NCBI GenBank assembly: GCA_020740775.1
Contig: JAHEWK010000019.1
Coordinates: forward strand, 682,001-746,000
DNA length: 64,000 bases
Direction of reading: 5' to 3'
Source: Ilyonectria destructans
Taxonomy: Eukaryota; Ascomycota; Sordariomycetes; Hypocreales; Nectriaceae
In this document: positions 44,600 to 57,057 of the stretch, in pieces
How the letters are laid out: each line of letters starts with the position of its first letter
How positions within the stretch are numbered: the first letter of the stretch is position 1
The notes under the pieces: generated by a model
What the model saw: the letters and a program-made list of their open reading frames with translations, nothing else
What the model was told of the DNA's origin: nothing
Databases searched by the model: none
Position numbers and translations under genes: made by a program

Positions 44600-45280
44600 C
44601 TAAAGTTATAGCATTAAGCTCTTATTTACCCTGGGTTTATAAGCTAAATAATTATATCTTTAACCTCAATAGATAGCTATTTTATTAAGTAATTAACTAA
44701 CAACTTAGATGCACCGTAAGCTCCTATTAGCTACTCTCCCATAAACTTAAGGACTGATATCGACCCAGCTCCACTAGAAATCGTAATAAATTTAGGCACT
44801 ATTACCTTTCGCAGGAGCGGCAATATCTCTTAGAAGAGCTACAGCAGCCCATAAGTATTAACTTTAATATACTGATGCAGCATAGATATATCTATATCGA
44901 TTAGCCAGTTGAAATTCTGGCTGATACCGGCATTGGATATTACGATATTGAGTTTGGAGATATCTAGGCTGCAAACAGTTCTTCTCATACTATCTTCGTT
45001 GCTACAATCTATTTATATAACGGTCAAGATGCTTCCGAGGCCTCTTGGGAGTTCTTAGAGAATCTAAGAGCTTAAGTGGGACATATTGCAGACAGTGGCA
45101 ATAACAGTATTGCCAGGGGCCGTAAGATAGGCTGCAACGAAACCTTTACCAATACCTGTGAGTATACTCAATATGTATAAGTTATGGAATAGTGCAGCTC
45201 CACTAAGAAGGAAGAAAAGACTCTTACTTATACTTACCTCTATTCGTGCCCGTGATCAGAACTACAAAATTCTCAGACAT
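44600..45280 (-). pseudogene. short-chain dehydrogenase/reductase, RIP-decayed
   Basis: From an ATG at 45280 the trace reads MSENFVVLITGTNR, an intron (GTAAGT to ACTCACAG), then GIGKGFVAAYL. This rebuilds the TGxxxGxG NAD(P)-binding motif across the splice. It continues with LDISKLNIVISNAGIS (the NAG motif), ITISSGAGSI (catalytic Ser) and AYGASKLLVNYL (catalytic Tyr and Lys). About ten TAA/TAG/TGA stops interrupt it and the C-terminus (IINPG-like) fades near 44600. It was an NAD(P)-dependent oxidoreductase of unknown substrate. A single-copy-type gene with RIP marks suggests leakage from neighbouring repeats or an undetected duplicate. Confidence 0.78.
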
Positions 45281-46418
45281 TTTTCTAGCACAAGAAACGG
45301 TTTGTAAATTCTGAAAGCTAGGCGTGCAAAAGGATGCTAAATAAAAAGTTTGGTGGATAGATAAGCTGAAAGGCACCGTGAAAGTCAGGATTGGATAGTA
45401 TGGGAAGTTAGCCTGTTTTATCTGCTCCCATCAAGCATATATATAACGCAACTGTTCCTCGGGTTTTTCTGATCCGATGCACAAGTTGTGAAAAGTGGCC
45501 CTACCGTAGCCCCTAGAGAAGTCCTATGCAGGGGAGTGTGATCTCGGTTTCGCTTTCGGGCACTCACAAGGCCCGACAGGCCGCCATTGCAATTTGAGCT
45601 ATACAGCTCGGAGTAATCGCGGAAGGTGATGGTCTCCAAGGCTATAAGGACCTGCAATAGGATTATAGACCTGTGCTAAAGAAAATCAAGCATTTGGACT
45701 ACCTGGAAACCGGACGTTATGTCGCTTTTCACTTTAACCATCAAGCTGAAGACTAGACAGTCGCGGTCTGAAGATGTGTGATCTGTGGCGGATTGCCTTG
45801 GCACTCGAGACAAGGATTCAGAGCGGCGCTTGTCTTAAGATCGACATACTATGCCCGTGCGCTAATGCGTTGCCAATTACCTTGATGGTTCAGGTCTAAC
45901 CTGATAAGGCAAGAGCTAAGCCTAATTTGGTGGTCGTGACGGGGCCCCCGTGCACCTTCGTTCCGCCACAAGGTTAACGGAAGAGGAGAAGCCATCAGTG
46001 AGGGCCACAGTAGACGAATGATAATGGCGAAACAATCTCGATGGGATAAATACCAGGCCCTATTTCAACACGATAGACTCTGCATGCGAGTTGAATCTTG
46101 CATCGTATTGAGAAATGCGCCCTAGTTATTAAGATTTACATGCCCGCAGTCTGGGATCCGATGTCCCTGCCGAACCAGGCACCGAACTGTCTGCCGGTCT
46201 ATATATCTATATATATATATATGTCACAGACTCTTGTCGTGATCACTCTTTGTCTTTCCTCATTCAGTACCCAGTCACTCACTGAAATTGTTTACCCTAT
46301 ACGGCTAATCTCGATTCTTTATTTCCTCCGCGTCGTTGCTTATTGTAGTTACAAGGTAAACTCGACAACCAAGCAATTCAACTTCTCCCACCGCAAGTCT
46401 TCGTTCGAGACCATCACA
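45281..46418. other. gene-free stretch
   Basis: Average-GC region; a long plus open frame starting 46098 is mostly the promoter and intron side of the next gene. A TA run lies at 46200-46221. Nothing else recognised. Confidence 0.4.
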
Positions 46419-47038
46419 ATGTCTGTTACCACAAACTCTGCACACCTCCGCACTCCAGGAACAGTGGGAATGCATGATGTAAGCACTTCTATCCACCGTC
46501 CAAGTTTGTCTTACATTTTTAGTAGAGCCGGCCGCGCTCGGCTTGCATCGACGATCTCGGATTGCGAGTCCGGCATGTCGCATCTGCTGAGGGTTTCCCG
46601 CCTGGACACTGCTTGTCCTTTTCCGGGACTATGGAAAGAACGAATCTTGATTTCTGTAACACTCTGGCGGACTTTTCTGACACTTTGAGACGTCTGAACG
46701 ATCAGCAAAAAGCGACGCTCTTTTGGCAAAGAATGTACGAAGGTCTTCGTGACGATTATAGGAATTTGGATCAGAGATACGAAGCGATTACGGGCAAGAA
46801 TCTCATGATGAGCATTGAAATCGCGAAGATGGACGATCTGATCAAGATTCTGGGGGAGAAAATCCGTGGTAGAGAGGTAGAGAGCATTGAAATCGCGAAA
46901 ATGGACGATCTGATCAAGATTCTGGAGGAGAAAATCCGTGGTATAGAGGTAGAGATGGCAAGCCGGAGCCTAACGACATTTATGAGGCGAGACGATACAG
47001 AGAACGCCAGCGACCCGGGAGAGTTGGGCGGGAACTGA
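46419..47038 (+). CDS. hypothetical coiled-coil protein with internal duplication
   Basis: Two-exon model: 46419-46478 and 46526-47038 (190 aa), intron 47 bp from GTAAGC to TTTTAGTAG, phases consistent. No family recognised. The second half is strongly helical and charged (LRDDYRNLDQRYEAITGKN). A 24-residue unit beginning SIEIAKMDDLIKIL is repeated twice in tandem (72 bp each, very few differences), which lengthens a probable coiled coil. The C-terminus ends DPGELGGN. Codon pattern is GC-balanced and free of RIP-type stops despite lying between transposon relics. The start ATG and acceptor choice are plausible, not proven. Confidence 0.5.
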
Positions 47039-47249
47039 ACTCGAGCGGCTCTGTCGACGCGCAGAGTGGGCGGCACAGAGTTCGACTACCACGTAAAGGA
47101 ATTGATCTGAGTTGGTTTCAAGGTTTACCCATCCCTTTAGAGTTGGACCCCACCTTCTCGTGCCCCTCTCCCTCCATTCCGCGACCCCACCGCGACGCCA
47201 GCTTAGACACGTATCCATCTTACCTCCCTATAATTTTGCACCACAATCC
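47039..47249. other. short gene-free stretch
   Basis: 3' flank of the coiled-coil gene; no feature recognised. Confidence 0.4.
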
Positions 47250-47893
47250 TATCAAACCTTGTCTAAATCGACCCAAATTTCGTCCACGACTCCGTCTAAG
47301 ACCGGTCGAGATATCCTGGTAGCTGAGGGCGTTCGAAACGTCCAAAATGGGCTGCAGGCCCGGGCCCTCGGTGTGCCCGAGTCGACACTTCGCAACTGTG
47401 ACGGGACAAGAGCACGAACGAGGTCGGGTGCGACTTGGATAAAGTGATTGTTTACAAGGAGAGAAAGAGATTCGTAAGGAAAACTCTGACTTAAGATTTT
47501 ACACAATATTCATAAAATGAGACTATTCACAACGTATGAAAGTCACATGATCGTTCCCTCACAGCAACCGCCTTGACGGCACCCAATCGAAGGTAGCAGC
47601 CCGTAAAGATTCCCAGAGACTATCCCCAGTACAATAAGGGATGCTAGTTAACTGGATCCTATCAGAGGAAGCTGCTGGCAGGGCCCCTTCAAGCAACAAG
47701 CCCAAGCGTTCGCGCAGCTTATCGCGGCCCATAACGGAGACGACATCCCCATCGGGAAACATTGGATCGACCACTTCGTCACGCGCCACGATGGCATTGA
47801 AATGAAGGCATCTGCATCTCTTGAAGGCACTCGATTGAAGAATACTACTGAGGAAGCTATCCGTGGCTGGATGATGGGCTAGATGGCCAGACC
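47250..47893 (+). pseudogene. pogo/Tigger-type transposase, DNA-binding region only
   Basis: Plus-strand trace: a psq-type helix-turn-helix (NVQNGLQARALGVPESTLR) at about 47338-47395, then LSPVQ.GMLVNWILSEEAA and, after a frame shift near 47708, a CENP-B-like segment (FAQLIAAHNGDDIPIGKHWI, DHFVTRHDGIEMK). It stops at a TAG at 47879. The catalytic DDE part is absent. This belongs to a different pogo lineage from the relic at 20023-21595. Confidence 0.6.
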
Positions 47894-48056
47894 TCCCTCA
47901 CGAGCCGGGCTACTGTACAGATAGCGATTCTCGCGACTGGGTCTCGATAATCGAGTGTGTGAGCGCATCAGGACAGCGGCTTACGCCCTGTGTTATCGTC
48001 ACTGGCTCCAACCCAGACATCCCAATAATAAATAAATACATAATTTTGGCATATTG

Positions 48057-48350
48057 TTATGTATTTATCTCGTCGTAACCACCCGAAATATCCGTAGTCT
48101 CGACATCTACTGCCACGTAGAGTTTCCTGATCAAGTCATTTTTCATCCAATTGCTCAGGCATTGCAGCTTCTCAATAGTATCAGCCGAGAGTCGTGCCCT
48201 ATCCCAAGGAATTGTCCGCCTTGTGCAAGAGAATACCCGTTCCGGATCGTCTGACATCGCCGGTACACTTAGGATGTCAATAGCCATTTAGTATAAGCGT
48301 GGATACTCAATCCTCTGTTCTTCCCGGCACCACCATTCAAGCGGGGTGGT
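48057..48350 (-). pseudogene. hAT transposase C-terminal fragment
   Basis: Minus-strand hATC dimerisation domain: EWWCREEQRIEYPRLY, then MAIDILSVPAMSDDPERVFS, RRTIPWDRARLSADTIE, CLSNWMKND. Upstream coding is cut off at about 48350 by AT-rich sequence. It is a different hAT family from the one at 49034-57269 (SIPSERSFSATNYL there). Confidence 0.78.
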
Positions 48351-49025
48351 TGTCGTCATGTGTCTTAGCGGGAATATTATCTCTTTTTTAATTTCTTTTT
48401 TCTTTTTAGTTAGAGAGATTACAGTCTTAAAGATCTTATTATTTAAGTTAATAAAGACCTTTTTGCTGCTATTTTTATAAGATTTTATAAGATATTTATA
48501 ATAGTCTTTATAATTTTTATTCTCACTTTAGTTTTCTATATTGCTAATTAACTGGCTGCTATAGGTATTTTTAATACTTTACTACTATTTTTTCCTATAG
48601 CAGACTTAATAAAGTATTTAATTAGATATTTTTCTATAGTGAGATTTAAGTTATAAATTAATTAGACTATATATATATAATTTAGTATACTACTATACAA
48701 AGAACATGTCGTTTTCTGTCGATATTCTGCTTTCTGGACAGGAAACCACATTTTCGTCTGTGCACCACCTAATAAAAAGCAAGTTCATCTAACAACAACC
48801 GAACTTATACCAACTGGAATAATACTACTACCTAGAGGAGACATGTCTTCCGGCGGTCTTGCTGCAAGAGCTCAGTCGGGCAAATGATCGCGCGGTAATG
48901 CAAATATGAATATTTACCACCTCGTGGCAATGCACATGTGCCATTAGGTTGTTAATCAACGTCATATGTGCCATTAAATTTCAAGTTGCCCCTCAAACCC
49001 AGCTTTGATGATGCGGCGATGACCA
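48351..49025. other. AT-rich gene-free stretch
   Basis: RIP-like AT-rich sequence from 48370 to 48700, then average sequence that is the insertion site of the hAT element. No coding region supported. Confidence 0.45.
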
Positions 49026-49133
49026 GTGGCGTCTAGGGTTCCGGTCGAGGTAATTTACCGAATGGTAATTTACCTATCTGACTAAAGTTTTTAACGTCAT
49101 AAACTTCTAGGTATTTTACATATTAAAAACCTC

Positions 49134-49436
49134 TTATTGGCCGATATCTATATTATCTCCACTATTTTCCAAATCGGTCTCTTCCCAACCCCAGCCATCG
49201 ACAATAATAGAGTCTTGGAAGGTATTTTCTATCTTTACTAGCTGAGCAACATTAACTGTCTCCCAGTTTTTAACAACTATCAGTTCTGCCGGATTATCTT
49301 TAACCGTCTTGAGCCTCGTGAGCACCCGACTGTTCATATAGATGAAAGTGACCTTGTCAGTGCTAAGCGGACTAAGCCGGTTCCGAAGCTTACAATAAAG
49401 GTAGTTCGTAGCACTGAAGGAACGCTCTGAAGGAAT
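49134..49436 (-). pseudogene. hAT transposase, C-terminal part
   Basis: Continues the transposase interrupted at 55100. Across the Gypsy insertion the minus-strand frame joins ...GSLANS to IPSERSFSATNYLY, the conserved hATC signature, then KLRNRLSPLSTDKVTFIYMN and a stop at 49134. This part has no internal stop. The C-terminus is acidic (DGWGWEETDLENSGD). Confidence 0.88.
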
Positions 49437-49441
49437 AGAGT

Positions 49442-49639
49442 TGTAACGGGCTGTGCCCGTAGGTGGCCTCGGGAACCCTCGGCCTTTTGTGGCCCACTTT
49501 TTACCTTTAAGCCACTATGATAAGTATATTTATGGATGGACCTCCTCTACTCTCTTTCTCTTCTTCTTCTTTCCTTAAGTTTGGTATACTCTGTAGAGTG
49601 GCCTAGCTAGTTGCAATATACTACCTTGAGACCGTTATA
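49442..49639 (+). repeat. Gypsy 5' LTR
   Basis: TGTAACGGGC to GACCGTTATA. The terminal CA has mutated to TA here, whereas the 3' LTR keeps CA but has TA at its start. Confidence 0.93.
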
Positions 49640-50169
49640 TTATACTAAATTTCCTTTCTCCTTTTCGTTGAAAGGACGACGACGACATTTTCCGCCCTCG
49701 TACTGTAGATTCTACAGTAGGATAAGCAAGCGGCGAAGGGTTTATATTTCCGCCCTCGTGCTGCAGATTCTGCGGCAGGTTCAGCGAGTGGCGAAGGGTT
49801 TATATTCCTCCCGTGCTGTAGGTTCTGCAGCGGACGTTACGGGAGAAGGGATTTCAACCAGATAGCTATACGAACTCGATCGCAAAAGAGGTGTGGGGTC
49901 TGGAGTGACGACTATAGCGGTTATAGTGTTATAGTAATTATATAAGGATGGATAATAACCTCTTAATATAGGGTCCTGAAGGATCTAAAACCTAACTGAT
50001 ACTATTAAAATGCCAGTTATTAGAGTAATTAAATAGAATTCGAGCAGAATAAGAAGCTAAGCGTTAAGATAATTAGGCTTAGATTTAGTTACTACAGTTA
50101 AAAGTTTCTTCTTTTTAATTAGCTTAAGTAATACTGGCTACTTCTAATATAAATATATTATATAATAAA

Positions 50170-53100
50170 GTTCCACTAAGAAGAAAGAAACTATTATTAT
50201 TTAATCCTTTTAAGTTTAGTAGGCTATACTCTAGTTTCTAGGTATAATACTTAGAGATAAAGAATAAGTTATCTATAGATAGGCCTTTAATTAGTATATA
50301 TACTGACTAATTTACCTATATCTACTTTTAATTAGAGAAGATACCCCAGAATATAATAATTATTTATATTGAATAAGGGGGTAAGGCAGATATCTATAAC
50401 TCTAATAACTATATAGAATACCTAAATATCTACTATAGCAATCCAAATATATAATTATAAGCTATTAATTATTTATAGAGGTTAAGGCAGAAGGAGACTA
50501 AAAGCTTTACAGTTTTTCACCCTCAGTTTAAAAAGGAATTAGCTAATAGTAGTAAAGCTACTTAGTTTGATATTATATAAATTAATTACCTGGAAGGTAC
50601 TCTAAATAACCAGATAAGGGATTAGTTAGTCAGTTACCTGAATATACCCAAGGAATACCCAGGTTATATTAAAACTCTATAAATCCTGAGATTAAGAATT
50701 AACAGCTTGGAGTATAGTCGGAAGCAGAATCAGCCTAGGGCTTAGAGGCAGTCTCCTTCTTCGAGATAACAGAAATAGAAATCCCAAGGGGCAACAATAG
50801 ATAAGATAGACTGGGAATCTATAAAGATTAGCCGTATAATCCAGAAGGTAAATAAAGAGCTGGAAGGCAAGCAAGCAAAGTGGGTAGACCAGGCTGAAAT
50901 AGATCGTCGACAAAAGGAATAGCGCTACTTACGTTATAGACAGACTGGATGTTAGTCTAGCAAGTGCCCGCTGGAACCAGCTCGGAGACCGGGAAGCCTA
51001 AGGGGTACCGCTATGACGGAAGTTAAGAGAGTCGAACCTGTTACTAAAGCGGCTATAGCCGACGACGACGATGATAAGTTTGATCTTATATCGAAGGACC
51101 AATCGGAGGGCAGGTCGGGAAAAGAATAACCCCTGGCGAAAGTCGGCACCAGGGGTATCAGGAGGCTAGGAAGCAATAGGACAAGTTTAAAAGGAAAATA
51201 GACAGTGAAGCTTTCTATATTAATTTCGGAATCAATAGAGCTTATTACACTAAAGCCCTTGCTGATAGTGGCTGCTACTGTTATGCCTCAATCAGTCAAT
51301 CCCTTACAGACCGCCTAAGCCTCCCATACATACCAATCCCTCCGAGGGACCTCGAGTAAGTTAACGTTATTATAAGAAAATCTATTAAGTATATTATATA
51401 TGCAAGTATGGATATCGACAGATATAAGAGAAATTAGACCTTCTTTTATATAATTCCTGGCCAGCAGGATGATATATTATTAGGCCGACCTTAGATAGAC
51501 TATAAATAGATTATAATATTACCTGCTAAAGGTAAATTGGTTATTAGAACTTCTGGATTAGTTATTAAAGAGAGGGACCCTAAAGAGAATAAGAAGTATC
51601 CCCTTCAGTAATAGATAGCCTCAGTCTATATTGGACTAGTATGATAAGTACGCCGGACTAGAGGTCACTACTAAGGACCTTTTTAAATCTTTTCCGCAAG
51701 TTTGGCTGATATTAAGAGGGCCCTTGCACCGAAGAAATATAGTAACCTACAATAGAAGCTACCAGCCTGCTACTATTAATTCCTACCCCTATTTAACCGA
51801 AAAGCCGCTAAATAGTTGCCACTATACCGGCCAGGGGTGGATTACGCTATTGAGATTGAGAAAGATAAGAATGGCAAGGAGAAGGCTGTCCCCTGGGGCC
51901 CATTATACAGCATATCAAGAGAGGAGCTTATTATCTTACGGAAGATCTTGACGGAACTATTAGAAAAGAACTTTATTTGTATAAGTTCCTTACCAGCAGG
52001 TGCTCCCATTCTATTTATCCGAAAGCCTGGTGGAGGACTTTATTTTTATGTCGACTACTATATGTTAAATGAGATTTCTCGTAAGGACTGTTACCTGCTA
52101 CTATTAATTAGCGAAATACTACGATTACTATTAAAGGCTTAATGGTTTATGAAGTTGGATGTAATTGCTGCTTTCTATAAAATCAGAATTAAAGAGGGGG
52201 ATGAATAGAAGACTGCTTTTTATATACAGTATGGGCTTTTTGAATAGCTAGTTACTCCCTTTAGTTTAATAGGCGCTCCAGCTATATTTTAACGGTATAT
52301 TAACTATATATTATGCGAATATCTCGATAAATTTATTTCAGCCTATATTGATAATGAATTGATCTCTTCTTGTAGCTCCCTATCTGATTACTGCAAGAAA
52401 GTTAAGGAAGTATTGGTAAAACTATAAGAAGCCGGCTTATAGATCGACATTAATAAATACAAGTTTGAGGCTAAGAGTATTAAGTACCTAGGATTTATTG
52501 TGGACGCTGGAGAAGGTATCCGTATGGACCCTAAAAAGATTAAGGCTGTAGAAGCCTGGGAATATCCCCAATCGGTAAAAGGAGTTTGCAATTTTATTGG
52601 ATTTGCTAATTATTATCGAGAATTTGTTACTTATTTTTCTACTATTGCTATACCCTTAACAGCCTTAATAAAGAAAGGAGTTCTATTTAGCTGGACTCCT
52701 TAATATAAAGAGGCATTTAAAGCCTTAAAGGCTATATTAATTAGCGTACCTATACTGGCTTAATAGGATTCTGAACGAAAGACAGTTTTAGAAGCAGACT
52801 TATCAGACTATACAGTTAGAGGAGCTCTCTCTTAGTATAATAACGAAGGATTCCTACGGCCAGTAGCCTTCTTTTTGAAAAAGAATTCCCCAGTAGAGTT
52901 AAATTACCCAATTTACAATAAGGAACTACTTACTATTATTTGTTATTTAGAATAATAGAATCTAGAGCTTAGGAGTATACTATCTTTCGATATTATAATG
53001 GACTATAAAAACCTTAAGTACTTTCGGAAGAAGCAGCAGCTTAGTGAATAGCAAGTCCGATGGGCAGAGATCTTAGCTAGGTATAGCTTTATCCTGAAAT

Positions 53101-54835
53101 ATCGACTAGGGAAGGAGGCCCCAGTACCGGATGTGCTGTCACGAAGGGAACAGGATATGCCACTGACTCCTCAAGACGATTATTTAATAGGCCGGAGCTT
53201 CTAGCTTTTAAGATGTCAAGGATAACGACAACTTAAGGTCAATAAATCAGTAATAAGGATATATGCTGGATTCATATCAGCAGGAGACCAAGACCAGGAT
53301 ACAGATAAGCCAGCAGATAAATCAGACCCGCCAGAGAATCTATTTACTGAATCTCCCCTAAAGGACCTTTAGAACCAAGGACTAAACACTAATAGTCGAT
53401 ATTGGTTAATCAGGCAGGCTGTACTAAATGGGGAATAACAACTCCCGTCTCAATGGAGTTTACCAATCTCGCTTGCTGAATGCTCTATTGATAAAGGAAA
53501 ACGCCTTTATTGGAGGGGTTGAATCTGGATTCCGTATAATAAGCCTCTACGCACTAAGGTTATTCAGGAGACTTATAACTCTTATCTCGCTGGACACCCT
53601 AAGCGGGATATAACGAAGGCCTTAATTAGTCGGAAGTTCACTTGGCCAGGACTAAGCCAAGATATCCGGAGATTCCTCCGGAATTGCAATATATATAGGC
53701 GAGCTAACATTTAGCATAAGAAGCATAGGGGACTGCTAAAGCCACTCCCTATTCCTGACTGCCCTTAGGCGGAGCTCTTAATTAACTTTATTATGGACCT
53801 GCCCCCGTCAGGACCTAATAGAGCGACTACAATTATGGTGATTACAGACTGACTATTTAAGAATATGATACTCGAACTAATAGCTTTAATTATAATCCAG
53901 GCTGTTGCAGATACACTCCTTTAATATTTAATCCGACACTATGGACTCCCGAGAGCTATTATTTCGGACTGAGGAACCCAATTTATAAACTATATGTGGA
54001 AATAAATTTATCAGTTACTTTAAATTACGCAATAACTATTAATAGCATACCACCTAGAGACAGATAGAGCAACTAAGAGAATTAATTAAGTTGTGGAAAG
54101 TTACCTATATTCCTTTACTATATATTGGTAAGAAGACTGGAGCTTCTTGCTACCAGTAGCAATATTAGTAATAAATAACCGGGATGCAACCTCCACTGGA
54201 ATAAGCCCGTTCTTTGCGATATACAGATATAATATCAACTTTATTTCCCTGACCGACCCTAATAAACTACTACAGACTAATAGCCAATCCCCAGTAGCAA
54301 GAGGAGAAATATTTATTGCAAAATTAAATAAGGCTTCCCAGGTAGCATAAGCCGCAATTACATCTACTCAGGAACAACAAGAGGAGCATACCAACCAAAT
54401 CTGACAAGTAGCGGAGCAATTCAGAGTAGACAATAAGGTCTAATTACAACTTAAGAATATCTTAATAGACTGTCCCTCTAAGAAACTTAACTGGCTTAAT
54501 ATAAAATATACTATTATAGAGTTAATTGGGTCTTATACCTGCCGGCTGGATATACCACCGGATATCCATAATATCTTCTATATCATATTATTAAAGAGGG
54601 CCGCTAATAATCTACTACCCTCTTAAGTCCAGAATGATATTCAACCCCCTGCCTTAATTCGTAAGATAGACAAAACCGAGAATAAGTAACAGGTTGAAGA
54701 AATTCTTAATAATAAAAAGATCCAAAACCGGATATAGCTTCTAGTTAAATAGACTGGCTATATCCGCCCTACTTGGGAACCCCTTCAGAACTTCCTTAAT
54801 ACCGCAGCCCTAGACCGCTATAAAGCAACACATAG
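50170..54835 (+). pseudogene. Gypsy gag-pol with C-terminal chromodomain
   Basis: Plus-strand coding trace. Gag ends in a degraded zinc knuckle (YRQTGC.SSKCPLEP, about 50930-50973). Protease has ADSGCYCY (active D, about 51262). Reverse transcriptase runs about 51990-52700; its YIDD box now reads YIDN (about 52342-52353), so the second metal-binding Asp is lost. RNase H follows (LEADLSDY, VRWAEILARYSF, DVLSRRE). Integrase shows GHPKRDITKALI, INFIMDLPPSGP, AIISD.GTQF and NNRDATSTGISPF. A chromodomain-like end has QVEEILNNKKIQ and TGYIRPTWEPLQN; chromodomains usually steer integration to marked chromatin. Dozens of TAG/TAA stops replace CAG/CAA/TGG, so it cannot move by itself. Confidence 0.88.
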
Positions 54836-54896
54836 CAACATAACCGATAATTAATTATACGACAACAACAATCGCTACCGAAAAGAGGGGGGCTAT

Positions 54897-55094
54897 TATA
54901 ACGGGCTGTGCCCGTAGGTGGCCTCGGGAACCCTCGGCCTTTCGTGGCCCACTTTTTACCTTTAAGCCACCATGACAAGTATATTTATGGATGGACCTCC
55001 TCTACTCTCTTTTTCTTCTTCTTCTTTCCTTAAGTTTGGTATACTCTATAGAGTGGCCTAGCTAGTTGCAATACACTACCTTGAGACCGTTACA
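54897..55094 (+). repeat. Gypsy 3' LTR
   Basis: TATAACGGGC to GACCGTTACA, 198 bp, about 96% identical to the 5' LTR. Followed at once by the AGAGT duplication. Confidence 0.93.
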
Positions 55095-55099
55095 AGAGT

Positions 55100-57057
55100 T
55101 CGCCAAGGATCCTAGAACTCTCCTTGCTCATATAGCCAACTTGACTTCTATAGACCCAAAGTATCCCTACGCGCTTAAGACGTAATAGTGAGAAGGCATA
55201 TAAGGAGTCTTCGGCTATTCTTGATAGATCTGTGAGGTTGGGCTAAAGAGAGCACCTTTACGAGCACGGAATCGACAAAACTCCCTAAAGAGCTATTAGT
55301 ATTTATTATTACCAGTGTTTTCTTCTAGGAAGCAATACACTCTCTCTATAGTATTAAGCCCAAGATTCTCCCCTATTATAGTCCGTGGGTCTAAAGTAAA
55401 TATAATGTGGTAAATATCTGTCGTTTGACCTTTTATCCTTTAGACTCGCTATTACCTTAGCTCTAAGTAGTTAATAAAAGGATCTTAATTAGCCTCTTTA
55501 AGGGCATCCTATTTACTCTGGATAGTTAACTAACAGGAAAAACCTCTCCAACGCATAAATAATCTCGCTCCAAGTAACATTATGCGTTTTAGATAGGCCG
55601 AAGGATCTTAGCTAATATCTCTACCTTATATTAAAACTTGAAGTTATTAATAGATAAAAGTATTACCCTTAGGACTTATTGATCTTTCTCTTCTACCTCT
55701 TCCCCTTTAATAATCTCAGCTTTTAGGGGATTAAGAATTATAGTATTATATATATATACTTAAAGAGTATCTTTATTTGTCAGTAAAGATATAATAGCTC
55801 CAAGTTATATTTCTAATAAGTAATAGCTAGTATAATAAAATCCTTCTATTTACTGTAATACTTAAGCTGATAAGTATAAAATTGTATAAATTAAAGCTTA
55901 GCCTTTTTAAAGAATATAATAATTCTTATAACTTTCTTAAGGACTGAAACCTATCTCTTTAATTTAATAATATTTTTTACTAGAAGTTAAAAACTATAGA
56001 AATTATATAAAATAAAGAAATAATACCTAAATTTAGGTATATTTTTTATCTTAATATAGAGTTTCTACAGTACTAAGTATATATCTATATAGATAGCATT
56101 TATATAAAAGAAATCCTAGAAGTTCTCTTCTTTTTTTATAAATACCTCTTTTAAGAGTAGCTAGATTAAATAAATAGTATTTAAGATTATATATTCCTTA
56201 TTCTATATATTAACAGTCTTCCAATAGAATATAATCTGTTACAGGCTGAGGCCTGGGTTCGGATTCCAGCTTTGCCGGAACCCAGCTAACTGAGAAGTGG
56301 GGCGACTTATCGGCGAAGTAGCGGCGAAGCCTGGACTTCGCCTATACCTTCACCTATCTTATCCTAGCGACTATATTACTATTTAGCAACGAGGAAAGGG
56401 GTTCCTTTCTTCTTCTTCTTCTTCTCTTCTCTTTAGCTTTAGATAGACAATCCTACGGCAACAGCCTGTTGAATAAACTCCTGTCTAGCCTTTTACATAA
56501 TCGAATTGGAAATTAAGATTAAAATATTAATAATATAGTTATTACTTATATTATCAGAAGTATTAAAGATAATATTAAGATAATCAGTATTATTAAGAAT
56601 CTCCTTAACTTAAACCCAGTAATCTTAATAAACTTTAGAAAGTATTAAGATAATTCAATTATCACTAGAGAGCTTATACATTAGATTAAGTATTTAGATA
56701 AACTTAACTATATTAGAGTCTTTAAAGATAGTATATAGCTTACCAGACTTAAAGATAGTAAGGACTGCAGCTCGATTAAGTTAATCTTTAGAGTTTCAAT
56801 CTATTATAGATAAAGCTGTAGTAATTCGAGGCTGGCAATCAATATAGCCAGCAGCTTGCTGGAAACTAAGATACTCTTTAGTAAGGTGATTTTGTTGCCG
56901 TTAGACGTATTTGGCTATAGTTTTAGAACATTATTTACACTGAACACGAACTTAAGTGAATTTACCCCCTCCTGGAGGAATTAGGGCTGCGGCAAAGTGT
57001 TCATAAACACTATAGGTCTTAGGGCGACCGCCTTTATTACTTATCGTAATAGTTGCA
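55100..57057 (-). pseudogene. hAT transposase, N-terminal and core part
   Basis: Minus-strand trace from about 57057: ATITISNKGGRPKTYSVYEH, then a BED-type zinc finger (VQCK.CSKTIAKYV.RQQNHL) and LSFQQAAGYIDCQP. The core is too AT-shifted to read in full. Near 55160-55100 the end of the core is clear (VKLAI.ARRVLGSLANS), directly abutting the Gypsy insertion. Many TAA/TAG/TGA stops. A solo LTR (56237-56497) also interrupts it. Confidence 0.75.
56237..56497 (+). repeat. solo LTR, 261 bp
   Basis: Starts TGTTACAGGCTGAGGCC and ends CTAGCCTTTTACA. Duplication TAATC on both sides (56232-56236 and 56498-56502). Related to the solo LTR at 30386-30633. Inserted in the hAT core. Confidence 0.9.

Larger units (their letters stand above)
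49442..55094 (+). mobile_element. Ty3/Gypsy LTR retrotransposon, 5.65 kb, RIP-mutated
   Basis: Complete structure: 198-bp LTRs at both ends, perfect duplication AGAGT (49437-49441 and 55095-55099), and a purine tract AAAAGAGGGGGG just before the 3' LTR. By eye the LTRs differ at 8 sites, all transitions. Gene order is gag, protease, reverse transcriptase, RNase H, integrase, chromodomain, which is the chromovirus branch of Gypsy. No protein is intact. Confidence 0.93.

Noticed and set aside
46098..46688. 196-codon plus frame MHRIEKCALV...
   Set aside because: It runs through the likely promoter, a TA simple repeat and the intron of the coiled-coil gene. The two-exon model in another frame extends further and has helical, gene-like composition.
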